Source of the DNA: Penelope pileata
Lineage: Eukaryota > Chordata > Aves > Galliformes > Cracidae
Assembly: GCA_013396635.1 (NCBI GenBank)
Contig: WBMW01005300.1
Coordinates: 1-64,000 of the forward strand
Length of the DNA: 64,000 nucleotides
Reading direction: 5' to 3'
The notes beneath the pieces are model-generated. The model saw only the letters and a list, made by a program, of their open reading frames with translations. It was not told where the DNA came from and ran no database searches. Below, piece by piece: positions 40,081 through 51,000 of the stretch (position 1 is the first letter of the stretch; each line of letters starts with the position of its first letter). The position numbers and the translations under genes were made by a program.

Positions 40081-42354
40081 CATACTTCTTAAAGATAATT
40101 CAATTGCAAACATCTCTTTGCTTTAATACCAAAGTAGCTTCTCTCTTAGCTTGAGATTTAAAGGAGCCTTGGGAAAAAAGACACAAGGAGACGGATTACC
40201 CTAAAGAGTTACAGAAATATATTTACTAATCAAAAAAAAAAAGTTTCTACAGCTAATAGCAGATTTGTCACGTGACAAAAAGCAAATCTAGCAGAGGCTC
40301 AGGTGAATACAGTTCTAGTGCAGTCAAGGAGACGTACGCAAGTGAAGAACATAATCCTCCCTAATCTTCTCACGGGGCACGATTAATCACCCACCTGTGG
40401 TCGCTGGAAGACTGTCGCAGAGATAACAGCAGAAACAATATCACGTTACCACCGTTACAGCACTCTACAACAAAAAGCACATTCACATGTGGTACTGCTT
40501 TAAGATAAACTCAGAGCTTTTGGTTTAAAGGCAACCAAAAATACACCTTTGTAGCTAACATCCTTCAGACACATTAAAACATATTGAACATATTAAAAGA
40601 AGAATGCAGCTGACTGCTAATTACATCGTTAATATTAAGCCACCCAAATGGGAACTTTCATTTGGATCCAAATCTGCAATACCATTACGATACCCACCTC
40701 CTACTTAAATTAATGGGCAGAAAGTTACTGATGTTCTCAGCCTGGGCCTTTCTGTCCACCACGAGGCAGGTAACATTTCTTCACAGACACAGTCACTGGC
40801 TTTTGGGCTATTTCTGCTTCCCACTATGGAAAAAATCACTTACCATTTGCTCCTAAACAAAACGTTTGCTTCTACATAAACTCCCTCTTGCAAATGTTAA
40901 TCGATGGTGTGTGATTTGTTAGACAACAGAGTCATGCTCTGTGTCGCAACTGGTCCTTATTAGCAATACAGTGCACAGCTGTCAGAAAGGCGAGAGGATA
41001 TCAATCAGTTAAGCATGCAAGAAAAAATAAGGCCATACATACCATATTTGGGTCATGTAACTTCCACTGCAGAAGTGAAGCAACACCCACCCGGTACAGA
41101 GGGAGCTGGTGTTGCCAGGGACCAACTGGGAGGGCCCAGGAAGGTGCTGAGCACCGAGCTCCTGGGGCTGGCCAGTGCCCTGTCTCTGCCAAAACCACAG
41201 GAACCTGTGACAGCGTGCTGAGCCTGCCCTGCCACCCAGAGCAACAAACAAGGACAGTGTCCCTGCCAGGTAAACAGCCAGCCCCCGTGCTCAAGAGCTA
41301 TCGCGTGCAGGACACTGTTACAGTACCTACTCCCACTGTGCACTATTTCTCACTGTGCATTGCTCCTACACGCTGGTTTTAAAAGGTTTATTTTATTTTT
41401 TTTAAAGCTGTCTGCCTTCATAAGTGAATCTGCCACCTGACAGATGGTGTTACCTTGCTTAAGCCGCACCTCCCTTCCTTGTGGCAGGGTGAGGACCTTT
41501 GAAACATTCTGATGTATGCTCGTCATGTGTGACAGAACACAGCCTTGCTAGGGGCTGCAGAAAGGAAAGTTAAACATCAAGACTTGCTAAAACCACTTTT
41601 TAATACTTCAGACTATTACCACTATCCCTGTACTTCACATCGCCTGTGTTTCGAGTAGACCTGAGTTCGCATGTGCCCACAAGCACCTGGCTTCCATTTT
41701 GTGTGGAAACCAATCCATATTCAGGCACAAATAGAAAAAAAACTGGGAAACACTATGATAAAAATACACAAGGTTGGTATGACCTTAGTGCACGCCAAGA
41801 CATACCATTTCTTGCAGTTTTGACTGAGGAAGCATCATCTTCCCAACCTAGGTGCCCCTCAGGTCTAACACTGGTCCTAACACCAAACAGAAAAACGAAA
41901 GTTCTATTTTTACCAGTGTATTCATAAAAATAATATATACAAAAATATTTTTACTTCAAAAACTGCTCAATCCAGCCCACCACGAAGGCCCAAACCCCCT
42001 GCCTACAAGTGGCAGAGGTGGCTCCCGTCGTATTGGCAACTTGTAGCTTGGCAGGCGGCCACTTCTAGCATGCATAGGTGCTCACACCTCGAGAAAAGAC
42101 AAAGCTTACTCTTGGCCAGAGCACACGCAGCTCCCTCTGCACGTGGACAGAAAGGCCCTGCAGCTACACTTCCTCATACTTGAAGCTCCAAGCTTGTCCT
42201 GTTTGCCAACCAGATTAATGCAGATCCCAACCGTCAGCCTTTGTCTCCCTCTAAGAATCACGTTAGGTCTATGGGCGTAAAAAGAGACCTTGGAGCTTCT
42301 AGCGCTGAATTTTGAAACATGACAAGACTCAGGAAAACGTGTTCTAAAAACATT
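40081..42354. other. Downstream flank of BBS10, possibly its long 3' UTR
   Basis: No coding feature is supported. The part from 42,354 down to about 41,380 could be 3' UTR if the distal AATAAA pair is used. It includes an AT-rich stretch at about 41,925-41,960. Confidence 0.5.
41387..41397 (-). terminator. Possible distal BBS10 polyadenylation signals (two overlapping AATAAA)
   Basis: The plus strand reads TTTATTTTATT, giving two overlapping AATAAA hexamers on the minus strand about 970 nt past the BBS10 stop. Human BBS10 transcripts carry a long 3' UTR as I recall, so this is a reasonable alternative end. There is no direct evidence for cleavage here. Confidence 0.35.
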
Positions 42355-42360
42355 TTTATT
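42355..42360 (-). terminator. Proximal BBS10 polyadenylation signal AATAAA
   Basis: The plus-strand TTTATT reads AATAAA on the coding strand and begins 8 nt after the BBS10 stop codon. If it is used, the 3' UTR would be only about 25-40 nt. Other AATAAA hexamers on this strand lie at 41,397-41,392 and 41,392-41,387, and would give a 3' UTR of about 1 kb. Confidence 0.5.
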
Positions 42361-42367
42361 TATGATT

Positions 42368-43852
42368 TCAGAAATCATCATCCGAGTCACCATCCTCCAT
42401 TTTTTGTGGTGGTCGCTTAACATCAATGATTAGATCAATATTGAGAAGCTCCGTAGCACAATGCAGCACTGAAGTCACCAGCTGGTATTTGCAATAAACT
42501 GACTCCAGGCCTCTCTCATTCACAGGCAGGGGCTGGTTCTCCCTGAGCGCATTTGTGGTTTTGAGATAAAATTTGGTGAAGCTGCTCCGCTCTGCTCCGT
42601 ACAAGGCCTTTGGAATACTCAACAAAGCATCGGCAACTACCCTAGATACAGCCATAACTGCGGGCTGCTGACCCTGCTTTGCATAGTGCTCAATGTAATA
42701 ATGTAACAGGACCTCAAAGTAACCTCCCACGGGCAGCACTGACCCCGCTTCTATGATGTTGGAAGAGTTCTGAGCCACACTTACACAACTGTGCTCGGGT
42801 CTGAAGGGAATCACCCTGCAGCCGGCCTCGCCCAGACCTTCACTGACCCCTGGGTGTTCCCAGGGGACAGCTGTGCCGGCACTGCCTGCTGCTAACACAG
42901 CGGTGCTGTCACTGCTTTGACTGTTGGCTGCTGGGTCGCTTTGGCAGCTCTCGTGCATCCCACCTGCCTGCTCGCAGGGTTCGTGTGCGCCTGCAGAGCA
43001 GCCGGCCCCCTCGGAGGGGACGTTCAGCTCCTCGCTGTGTGATGCAGGGCCTGAGGCTGCCTGCACAGCAAGGTCTGCAGTTGGTGCCACTGTTTCACCC
43101 CTGGGTGCTCTCAGCTGATGCTCAGAAAGCTGAGTGCTGCCACAAGAGACACTTCCTGCCAGGAGCTGCTTCTCCGCAGCTGAAGAGCTCCAAGCAGTGG
43201 CGGCACCGCCCTGTCTCTCACCCTGGGCTCCGCACTCCCCCGCGCTCCGTCCCACAGTGCTGAAGAGCTGCAGCAGCATGGTGAAGGCACCCTGCAGCGC
43301 GGCAGCGTGCTGCTCGGGGACGGCATCGATGGGCCCACAGAGCACCAGGCTGTGGGGCTGGAAGGTGCCCACGCTGCACAGGCCAAGGTGCACGTAGAGC
43401 TGCGAGCCCAGCAGCAGGGGCTGGCAGAATGTCACCACTGCCTCCTCCGGGATCTCAGTCTGCATGCTATCGCTGAAAGGCTCGTAGGGCGAGATCCCCG
43501 CGATCTCACAGATCAGGGCGATTTCTTCCAACGACAAACACTCCACCACAGACACGCCGTGCAGCCGGGCGTGGTAGATGACCTCCTCGTGCTGCCTGAC
43601 GCCGGACAGCAGCAGCCCCACGCCACAGCTCCGCAGCCGCTCCAGCTCGGCCGCCGCGCTGCGGCCGCACCAGCCCAGGGCCGCCCGCTGCTGCCCCTCG
43701 GAGTGCACTGCGCGCTCCACGCCGGGGGCGGCCGGCTCGGGCCGCAGGGGCCGGGTGACCACCAAGGCCTTGAGCTCACCGCCGGCCGGGCAGCACGCGG
43801 CGAGGCGTCCGCGGAGCACGAGCCCGGGCAGCACCCTGGAGCCGGCGAGGGG
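42368..43852 (-). CDS. BBS10: BBS10 chaperonin-like protein, last exon (partial, 5' side lost in N gap)
   Basis: This is a 494-residue open frame ending in TGA at 42,370-42,368 and running open into the N gap at 43,853. It matches the C-terminal two thirds of vertebrate BBS10, a group II chaperonin (CCT)-like protein that works with MKKS/BBS6, BBS12 and CCT to assemble the BBSome for ciliary trafficking. Seen directly: GLVL near the gap, the block HGVSVVECLSLEEI, the block QLYVHLGL followed by PHSLVLCGP, and a C-terminal block with VLPVGGYFEVLLHYY, NQPLPV, GLESVYCKYQLVTSVL and an acidic end DSDDDF. About 167 residues between 43,246 and 42,746 are Ser/Gly/Ala/Glu-rich and unlike the human sequence. 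They correspond to the variable BBS10 insert. A GTG at 43,834 is an internal valine, not the start. The ATP-binding region lies in the gap and cannot be judged. No frameshift is visible. Confidence 0.95.
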   Translation of the reverse strand, partial: PLAGSRVLPGLVLRGRLAACCPAGGELKALVVTRPLRPEPAAPGVERAVHSEGQQRAALGWCGRSAAAELERLRSCGVGLLLSGVRQHEEVIYHARLHGVSVVECLSLEEIALICEIAGISPYEPFSDSMQTEIPEEAVVTFCQPLLLGSQLYVHLGLCSVGTFQPHSLVLCGPIDAVPEQHAAALQGAFTMLLQLFSTVGRSAGECGAQGERQGGAATAWSSSAAEKQLLAGSVSCGSTQLSEHQLRAPRGETVAPTADLAVQAASGPASHSEELNVPSEGAGCSAGAHEPCEQAGGMHESCQSDPAANSQSSDSTAVLAAGSAGTAVPWEHPGVSEGLGEAGCRVIPFRPEHSCVSVAQNSSNIIEAGSVLPVGGYFEVLLHYYIEHYAKQGQQPAVMAVSRVVADALLSIPKALYGAERSSFTKFYLKTTNALRENQPLPVNERGLESVYCKYQLVTSVLHCATELLNIDLIIDVKRPPQKMEDGDSDDDF

Positions 43853-44106
43853 NNNNNNNNNNNNNNNNNNNNNNNNNNNNNNNNNNNNNNNNNNNNNNNN
43901 NNNNNNNNNNNNNNNNNNNNNNNNNNNNNNNNNNNNNNNNNNNNNNNNNNNNNNNNNNNNNNNNNNNNNNNNNNNNNNNNNNNNNNNNNNNNNNNNNNNN
44001 NNNNNNNNNNNNNNNNNNNNNNNNNNNNNNNNNNNNNNNNNNNNNNNNNNNNNNNNNNNNNNNNNNNNNNNNNNNNNNNNNNNNNNNNNNNNNNNNNNNN
44101 NNNNNN
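43853..44106. other. Assembly gap (254 N) inside BBS10
   Basis: This is a run of 254 N. The flanks are very GC- and CpG-rich. It separates codon 11 of BBS10 from a point corresponding to about residue 240 of the human protein. The missing DNA should hold roughly 680 coding bases plus the intron, so the N length is not the true distance. Confidence 0.97.
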
Positions 44107-44139
44107 CGCCTCCTGCGCCAGGCGGCTCGGGTCCGCCAT
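44107..44139 (-). CDS. BBS10: BBS10 first coding exon, first 11 codons
   Basis: The ATG at 44,139-44,137 sits in a strong Kozak context (GCCATGG). It opens MADPSRLAQEA and then enters the N gap. The position, CpG-rich surroundings and orientation upstream of the large BBS10 exon, and the short Met-Ala start, fit the BBS10 N-terminus. In mammals the coding sequence is split by one intron after a short first exon. The donor site and the rest of this exon are not visible. Identity rests on position as much as on sequence, because 11 residues alone are not diagnostic. Confidence 0.75.
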
Positions 44140-44310
44140 GGCCGCTGGTGGGAGGGTGCGCGGCGCATGCGCAGCGCCGCGAGGGGTAACGGCCCTTCTG
44201 GGAAGGTAACGGTCCGCCTCTGCCGCCCCCTCACAGCCCTGGCCCCGCGCTGCTGCTTCCTCCCCTCCCGGCCCCTTCCCCACGAGGAAAGACTCCGAAC
44301 GCGTGCTCTG
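44140..44310 (-). promoter_or_regulatory. BBS10 CpG-rich promoter with NRF1-like site
   Basis: This is GC- and CpG-rich DNA directly upstream of the BBS10 ATG. A perfect palindrome GCGCATGCGC at 44,163-44,172 is the core of the NRF1 site (consensus YGCGCAYGCGCR), about 25 bp from the ATG. Two exact copies of GGTAACGG, each containing a MYB-type TAACGG, lie at 44,185-44,192 and 44,205-44,212, 20 bp apart. There is no TATA box, which fits a housekeeping ciliary gene. The motifs are seen directly; promoter activity is inferred. Confidence 0.65.
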
Positions 44311-44326
44311 ATGGTGGACTTGATGG

Positions 44327-44332
44327 TTTATT
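44327..44332 (-). terminator. Candidate distal OSBPL8 polyadenylation signal AATAAA
   Basis: The plus-strand TTTATT reads AATAAA on the OSBPL8 strand. It lies about 190 nt upstream of the BBS10 ATG, at the boundary between AT-rich 3' UTR-like DNA and the CpG-rich promoter. Confidence 0.5.
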
Positions 44333-45772
44333 TGTCTCCGGAGGGCCGGGCGCAGCAGGAAGCTAGTTTTCCAACACACAAGCCTTCGCAAAAGGTTGGG
44401 CGGTACATATGGCACAAACCTGACAAACGGTGTCTGGGAACAGCACAAAACCCGTCCAGAAGGCACTGCTGACAACACTTGTATCTGCCAAACTTTGAGG
44501 ATACTTGTGGAAAACAATAATTAAAACTTACAGCTGTACAGAACCCTTGTATGTTATTTACACGTACAGTGGTGAAGGAACAGCCTTTAAGAAAATACAT
44601 CACACATGGGACCCCGAGTCTGCTCCAGCAACACCAGTCTGGCAAAAAAATAACAAAAAGGAAACCCCAAAGGCACAGGAGGGCAGCAAACAAGGAGGAA
44701 AGAAAAGCATGATCACATTTGGAAGGAAGACCTATGAAATAATTTCTTTACGAGACTAAACGGGGTAAACCAGGCTGTACCCTCAGTGAGCAATGCTGTC
44801 TCTTTACAGGTGATCAACAAGTGAAATGCAAGAAGCATTACCAACTGCTGCCTCCCACACAGCCTCCTTACTGCTTTAGCCCCAGGTCATCAGTACCTCA
44901 CTAGGCGACCTGTACCTAAATGGCAAATTAAAGGCTTAGAGTGCATTTGAAAACAAAACAGTGAAACCACATGGCAACGATTTCTGAAAATACTTCCTGT
45001 ACAAGAAACAACAAACCCCTCGAGATTTTTAAACCAGATGTGAGAACAAGTGCTGTTTAAAAACGAACGGGCCGCAGCCCTCAAACCTCTGCAAACTATA
45101 CAGTCAATTTTTGTAACTCTGTGCAGAGCTCAGCCTTAGCTACATAATATCCAAGATCAGCCACACGTTGTGGCTGAATGGGACAACTGAGATGCGTGAG
45201 AAAAGGCTCCGCGCATGGCAAAGATCAGGCAAGAAATTACATTCATTACATCATACAAAGCCCAACAAAATGCTAGATTTCAATGTACTTTTTAGAACTT
45301 AAGAGATCAAATCAGTCTGCCAAGCAGAAGTCTGCAGTTTTACTTTTTCAATAAAGTTTCATCATATATCCCTTACCTCCCTGGACCATGACTAAAAACA
45401 CTTTTACAACAGAAGTAACCTCTAAAAACAAGTTGAAAAGGAAAATAAGCATAGGCATTTTGTCTGGCTCTGTTCAAGCCTTACTTGTCTTGAGCTGAGC
45501 ACGAATTTCAGGAGTGGAACATCTGTTTAGCCTGCTGTTGTCCAACACTGTGCTGCCAGCCAGCTAGCTGGGTCACATCCCATGCAAAAATACATCCAGT
45601 CTGTGTTAGTGACTGATCTTGAACAGAAGCATTAAAATCAACGTAAAAAGGACAGAAGGACATTTCCATTTACAAGGCAGATAGAAAGCTCGTAACTATC
45701 AGTCAAGAGTTTCAGCACCACACATTTAGCAGAGCTATTTCAGGGGACTGAAGTTATTGCCCAGATTCTGGT

Positions 45773-45778
45773 TTTATT
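45773..45778 (-). terminator. Candidate proximal OSBPL8 polyadenylation signal AATAAA
   Basis: This AATAAA on the minus strand is about 2.1 kb past the OSBPL8 stop. Its use would give a shorter 3' UTR isoform. Confidence 0.35.
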
Positions 45779-47907
45779 TTTACCTCGCTCATTCCCTCTT
45801 GTGTTACTCCCATGCACAGAGTATGCTTAGGACTTGGATCGTAAGACAGGTGAAGCTTTGACAGTTGAACTCAGTAATGAATGATGTAATTCCATGCTGA
45901 GTAGATAAAATTAACACTACAGTATTCTGCTTTCCTTACGCCATTTTATGTATGGCAAATAGCTTTGATTTCTGTTAGAGACTTAACTTAGGGACACAAA
46001 ACAGTAAGGGACTTCCTATACTCACAAATTCCACCTCATCTGTTGTAGACAATAGAGTCCACACTGCAAAAGCTGATTCCAGAACAAGCAATGCTGGTAT
46101 GAAGCTGTAAGAAATAAGCTGAAGTTGACTGTTTAAGCAATGAACTTTTACATAGCTGAGGTCCAAAGAAGAGGAAAAATGCCATAGAAAATGAGGGGCT
46201 GTGAAGACATAAGCTACAAACGCGGAACAAACGAGCTGGACTAACAGTAAGTAAATGGTATTTTCACCAGGTGCTGGACAAGACTGATGCAGAACAGAAT
46301 GTGAGATCACCTGGAAAGTTACGGAGGCTGCCCAGGGCAGAGGGATCAACTGGCCATGGCAAAAAGACAAAAATGACCTCTGAACTTTCCATTGTCCAGG
46401 GTGAATTTGATTTCTGAGAGGATGTGCTGAAAACAAACTTGGCTATACTTCATGCTTTCTCTCATCCTCCCATGTCTTATCTGGGTTGCTGAAAGTAGCT
46501 TTACAATACGACAGCTCCTTTTTGACTTGGTACGTACATGGAGAGGCTTGACTGTTGGAAGGAATTCACCAGGTACCACTGATAAACAGATACCACAGAT
46601 AAACACTGGTACCTTTTTTTTTTTTTTGCTGAAACCTTGCGAGTTCTGTACATGCATATACTTTTTCAAATGAAATGTTGCAAACCCTGATTTTAACTTG
46701 AAACTTAGAAGCTCACATCATTTTGTATGGCTGCAGTTAATGAACAGGTGCACTGGCATATTCAGTTAGGTAGTACATACTGCAGTACGAACAAATGCAA
46801 TGAACCGTGTTTCACTGTCATTTGTTCTGATTTGTGTTTCGTTAGCTATCTCACAATTTCTGAAGCCTGTTTCCTTGTAAACGCACATTTTCATTTGCAG
46901 GTGAACTGTTGATGGCGGCCAAATTCTGTTGCACAGAGTCTCTCCTTTGGGAAGCTCAACTCAAGCTGTATACTAAGTGTAACTTTGCATCTTCACATTT
47001 TGTTTCAAAAATAAGCAAGAGTCCTGGTATCAGCAGTCTCTCTTCTTACTGTGACATGGCTACACACCAATGTAAATTCAAGACTGTCAATTTATCAAGA
47101 CTTAAAAAACGTACCCTAAATCCTCAACATTTGCGATCCATGACTGAGTGGACAAAGACAGTACCTTCCCAGGTGCTGCACTATTAAAAATGTGCTCTGT
47201 ACAGTAGACGCAGGAATGTTTTTGTGAAGAACCTGAAGTTTTAAAACTATAAAATAAAATAAAAAAAAAACCCGGCTTATAAGCCACTGTAGTAATTCAG
47301 GACAAAAACTGTCATACTTCCAAAACAAATCAAGGACATAAAATTGCAGAATTCCCAGAGACTTCAGCTTTTTACTTGCCAGCTCCTAACACTCACGACC
47401 TTTGTATTTGTTTGACCTTAAATTAAAGTTCACATTCAAACACCCAACACCATTTACAAAAAATGTTGGTAAACCTGGCTACTTTAAAAGTTACTTTGTT
47501 ACAAAAATGGTAAGTTTAATTGTAACAAAGTTTGCTTGTTTATTATCCTACCAAAACAGGAACTACGGCCTATCTACAGTGCCTGACCTCTGAATTTTGA
47601 TCTATTCTGTGGTGAAGATTCACCAGTACAGCACGTGACGAAATATAAAACACAAGGCTGATGCTGTATGTCTGTGAGACAGAGGCACACACCAGGAGCA
47701 AGAGTGTACTGGCACTTACACGATTCTTACTTCAACTGGGTAGACGGGAGGATGATTCTGAACCACGGACTCTGAGGCAAGATGTTCTGTAAGTTGTTGC
47801 TACAGGGCTATTTTAGATAATATTGCATCATTTAAAGTCCAGCTTAAAATATGGTCCCCAGTAAGAGTTTGATCATTCCAGTTCAGAAAGGCCCTTGTTC
47901 ATGCTTC

Positions 47908-48043
47908 CTATTTGAACAAGAAATTAATGATAAGCTGTAGCAGAACCAAGAGTAAAATGAAGATATAGTGCTTCAGGTGCAAAAACTGGTTGTCCACAGG
48001 TGATGAATTAGAAGTGACTCGATTTCGTAGAGCCATAATGTCC
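47908..48043 (-). CDS. OSBPL8: OSBPL8 last coding exon: C-terminal ER anchor
   Basis: The coding part is 136 nt and ends at TAG (47,910-47,908). It encodes DIMALRNRVTSNSSPVDNQF, then the hydrophobic segment YIFILLLVLLQLIINFLFK. A tail anchor of this type is known for ORP5 and ORP8, which are integral ER proteins. Confidence 0.95.
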
Positions 48044-51000
48044 CTGTAACATAGAGAATAATATCATGTAAGTCACTATCTAGACAATTTGGCACTTCTA
48101 GTATGTTAGGGCTCTCTACAGAGCACAAATTTTGAGGAAAATGACATAATACCGATAAGTAATTAACACTTAGGAAGAAGAGAAGTTGAACTAGTTTTCC
48201 CAGTCTTTCAAAGACATCAAGGCTTTAAAGCAGAAAGATATACACTAGCCTCCAAAAAAAACCCAGACAATTAGTATTTTCTAAAGCATTTTAAAACATT
48301 TTATTCAGCAGTACCTCTTAATGTCTTCTTGTGTTTCCTTTATAGACTCGATGGCACTCTGCAGTTCACCAAGGTCTGCCCCCTTTTTCCTTATTCTTGT
48401 ATTATGCTTCATAAGTTGCGCTAGAAAAGTGTGAAAGACGGGTGTAATTCACAGAAGGAAGTCCTTAGTCCAGAATGGAAGAAAATAACAATGACAAACT
48501 AAACTGCTCGTGAAAATCAGGAGGAAGTTTTCTAAGTGAGATGCTACTGAAAACTAAAGCTTTATTCCAAAGCTGCTATAGCACAGAACAGCAAGTTAAG
48601 CTTTAGAAATATCTTACAACTCTCACTGTATTGTTTAACTTCTGCAAGCATTCTCAACAACAATAATCTCTCTATCAACACAGTGATGTGCAAATTAAAA
48701 CAATTCATCTTGTTTTAAGAAGGAAGAGAGTTTTCAAACACAATCTGCTTTTCTAGATACTAGATAGATGCAATGCAGAACTGACAGCCACCTTATGCTA
48801 CATATTGATATTTATAAGGACAGGGAAGCATGCAATTAAAACCACGAGTCATTCTGATTCTTTTTTTTTTTTTTTTTCCAGAACGTGCTTCATATTGAAG
48901 TGTTACCTAAAGCACGTATTATATTCTAATACAAACGTGTTGAAACAAGAATAGCATGCGTGACTACAGAACTCTGCTTATCTGTTAAGTAAATTTATTA
49001 CATCTGCATGCAATCATATCTTTTCCTACCTTCACTTCCAGAGGAATCCTGATTATCAGGCTCGGGGGATGAGAAACCACACTCCCCTTTTTTCTGGCTG
49101 GTTGGTTTTCGCTTGATTTTCGGAACACTAACCTACAATTAATAAGCTTATGAGTTATTTCCACAGAACCAGAACTGTAGCAAAGCAGCACTTTCTCACA
49201 GTAAAAAGCATAATTTCTCACAGAAGTCAAAGTTAAGATTTTTGATGTAAAAGCAACCTGACATTTGTGCATCTTCTTCCCATTTAAGCAAAAATCATAT
49301 TGAACCGTTAAAGTTCAAGTTTGCATTATTTTATATCCCTATTCAATTAAGTCATCTCTACCACAGGGGATGTATCACAGAAGTGAAAGGCTATGGATTG
49401 GGTAAACTACATTTTTGCAGGGTAACAACAGTGTTGTCTAACCCTCTCCATGCTTTAAGGACCTTCAGACATGTAACACAATGTATACGAGTCCCCAGAT
49501 CTTGCTGCAACTCCTAACAAAACTAGAACATACCATTGGTGTCCGATGTCGAACTTTTGTTTGGATTGTGCCATCTTTTTCAAATTGAATCATATCATTC
49601 AAAGGGTCCCATGGTCTGGTGCTAAACAAAATCAATACAAATGATTAATACCACAGCAGATTAAATAAGAAACACTTTCTTGCTCAGAAACTCTTCAGAA
49701 TGTACAGGTTAACAATCTTTCTCCCTGTGCAGAAGTCAGACATTGAATAAACGATCCAAATGTCCACATACAGCCCAGTCATCACGTATAGCCTGAAGGG
49801 CCACGAGAGCCAAAAATGATCTTAAAGTCCAGGTCAAACCCTCTGCCAGCTGGCAGGAGTACCAGCCATCATATTAACCAATAACATAATTCTGAAATCA
49901 TTTGGCCAGAGATACGTATTTGTCAAATATGGAGATGGTTTTTGTACAACTTCATTATTAATCTAGGACTACAAGGCAATTGGGGATTTTTTTTATTATT
50001 ATTACTACTACTTTGGACTGCTTTTTTTTTTTTCCCTTTTAAAAGAGCAAGGTAACGCAGTGGATATTACTGACTTCCATAACAACTCTAACATTTTCAT
50101 CTGAGTTTCAACAGGCCTAGGAAGAAGAGATAAAGAACCAGTCACCTCAAACCTACTTTCTTTCCCAAGCAGCTGATGATAACAAACAGTGGTTTCAAGA
50201 GGCAGTAACAAGCAACATACAGTTTGCTTGCACAGATTTTTTAAGAGTGCTTTTCCAAGTAAGGGTTGATACAGTGAATAAAAATCAAGGAAAAGACTTA
50301 GCTCATTAGAGAATGACATGTTGCCAAAGGTAAAGACTAAGACAGTCTTTCCAGGAGAGAAACTGCAAATCAGCCGCATGAAGATTGTTCTCACGCACAG
50401 CTTTAATGAGCGCAGATTAAGCGTGGATTTCCTATCACCTCTTTGCGTATGCCTTTTAAAACATTTGCAGCTGTTCCAAGATGTTGTGAACATACACCTG
50501 CATTTCCATCTTAGCTTAACTTGGCTTGAATTAAATGTTGTCTAAGGTAACTGGATAAGAACAAGGCATTCCTCTCCTGAAGATCTTTCAAGTCTGCAAT
50601 CCAGGTATCTAATTCAGATACCTTAACACATGCTGCAGCTCACTGAACACATCTTGCACAGCAAGCATAAAAGACTCTGCTCTCCACATGGACCAGGTGG
50701 TGAGCTGACATCATTTGCATAAAAGGAGTAAAAAGTTTCTTCCAGTGACAGCTGACAACATAGACAGCTTTCTAGCACACAATAACACTTCTGTGGCACA
50801 TACTCGAACCACAAGGCCTCAAGGAGACAGAAAATACCCATTCCAATGCATTCCAAAGTGCCATGCCCAAGAAAACTCTAGAATAAAGCACACATCTGTG
50901 GAGGCACATAACCAAAAAGAGGGAGAAAAATATAAACCAAACCAAAACATAAAAAATCCATTGGAATAATTACATGAAACACAGTTTCCTGCTTTAGTAA

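Larger units (their letters stand above)
44315..47907 (-). other. OSBPL8: Probable OSBPL8 3' untranslated region
   Basis: About 3.6 kb follow the OSBPL8 stop with no conserved coding sequence. Candidate AATAAA signals on the minus strand are at 45,778-45,773 and at 44,332-44,327. The second is the last before the CpG-rich BBS10 promoter. A Pumilio-type TGTAAATA lies on the transcript strand at 44,562-44,555. The length fits the long 3' UTR of mammalian OSBPL8 as I recall it. The exact end is inferred. Confidence 0.55.

Noticed and set aside
1..41386. Search for endogenous retrovirus pieces (pol motifs, LTR pairs, primer-binding sites)
   Set aside because: No retroviral coding motif or matching direct-repeat pair was recognised by eye. 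The reverse-transcriptase-like frames are CR1.
41940..42050. Plus-strand peptide ending SGRGGSRRIGNL as a possible retrocopy of an RNA-binding protein
   Set aside because: The similarity is limited to a low-complexity Arg/Gly/Ser tail, with no upstream domain and no poly(A) tail.
43832..43834. Apparent start codon of a 488-residue BBS10
   Set aside because: The triplet is GTG, encoding an internal valine. The frame is open upstream into the gap and matches the interior of BBS10.
43307..44234. Long plus- and minus-strand frames spanning the N gap, including a 300-codon plus frame
   Set aside because: They translate the N run and are antisense or alternate frames of BBS10.
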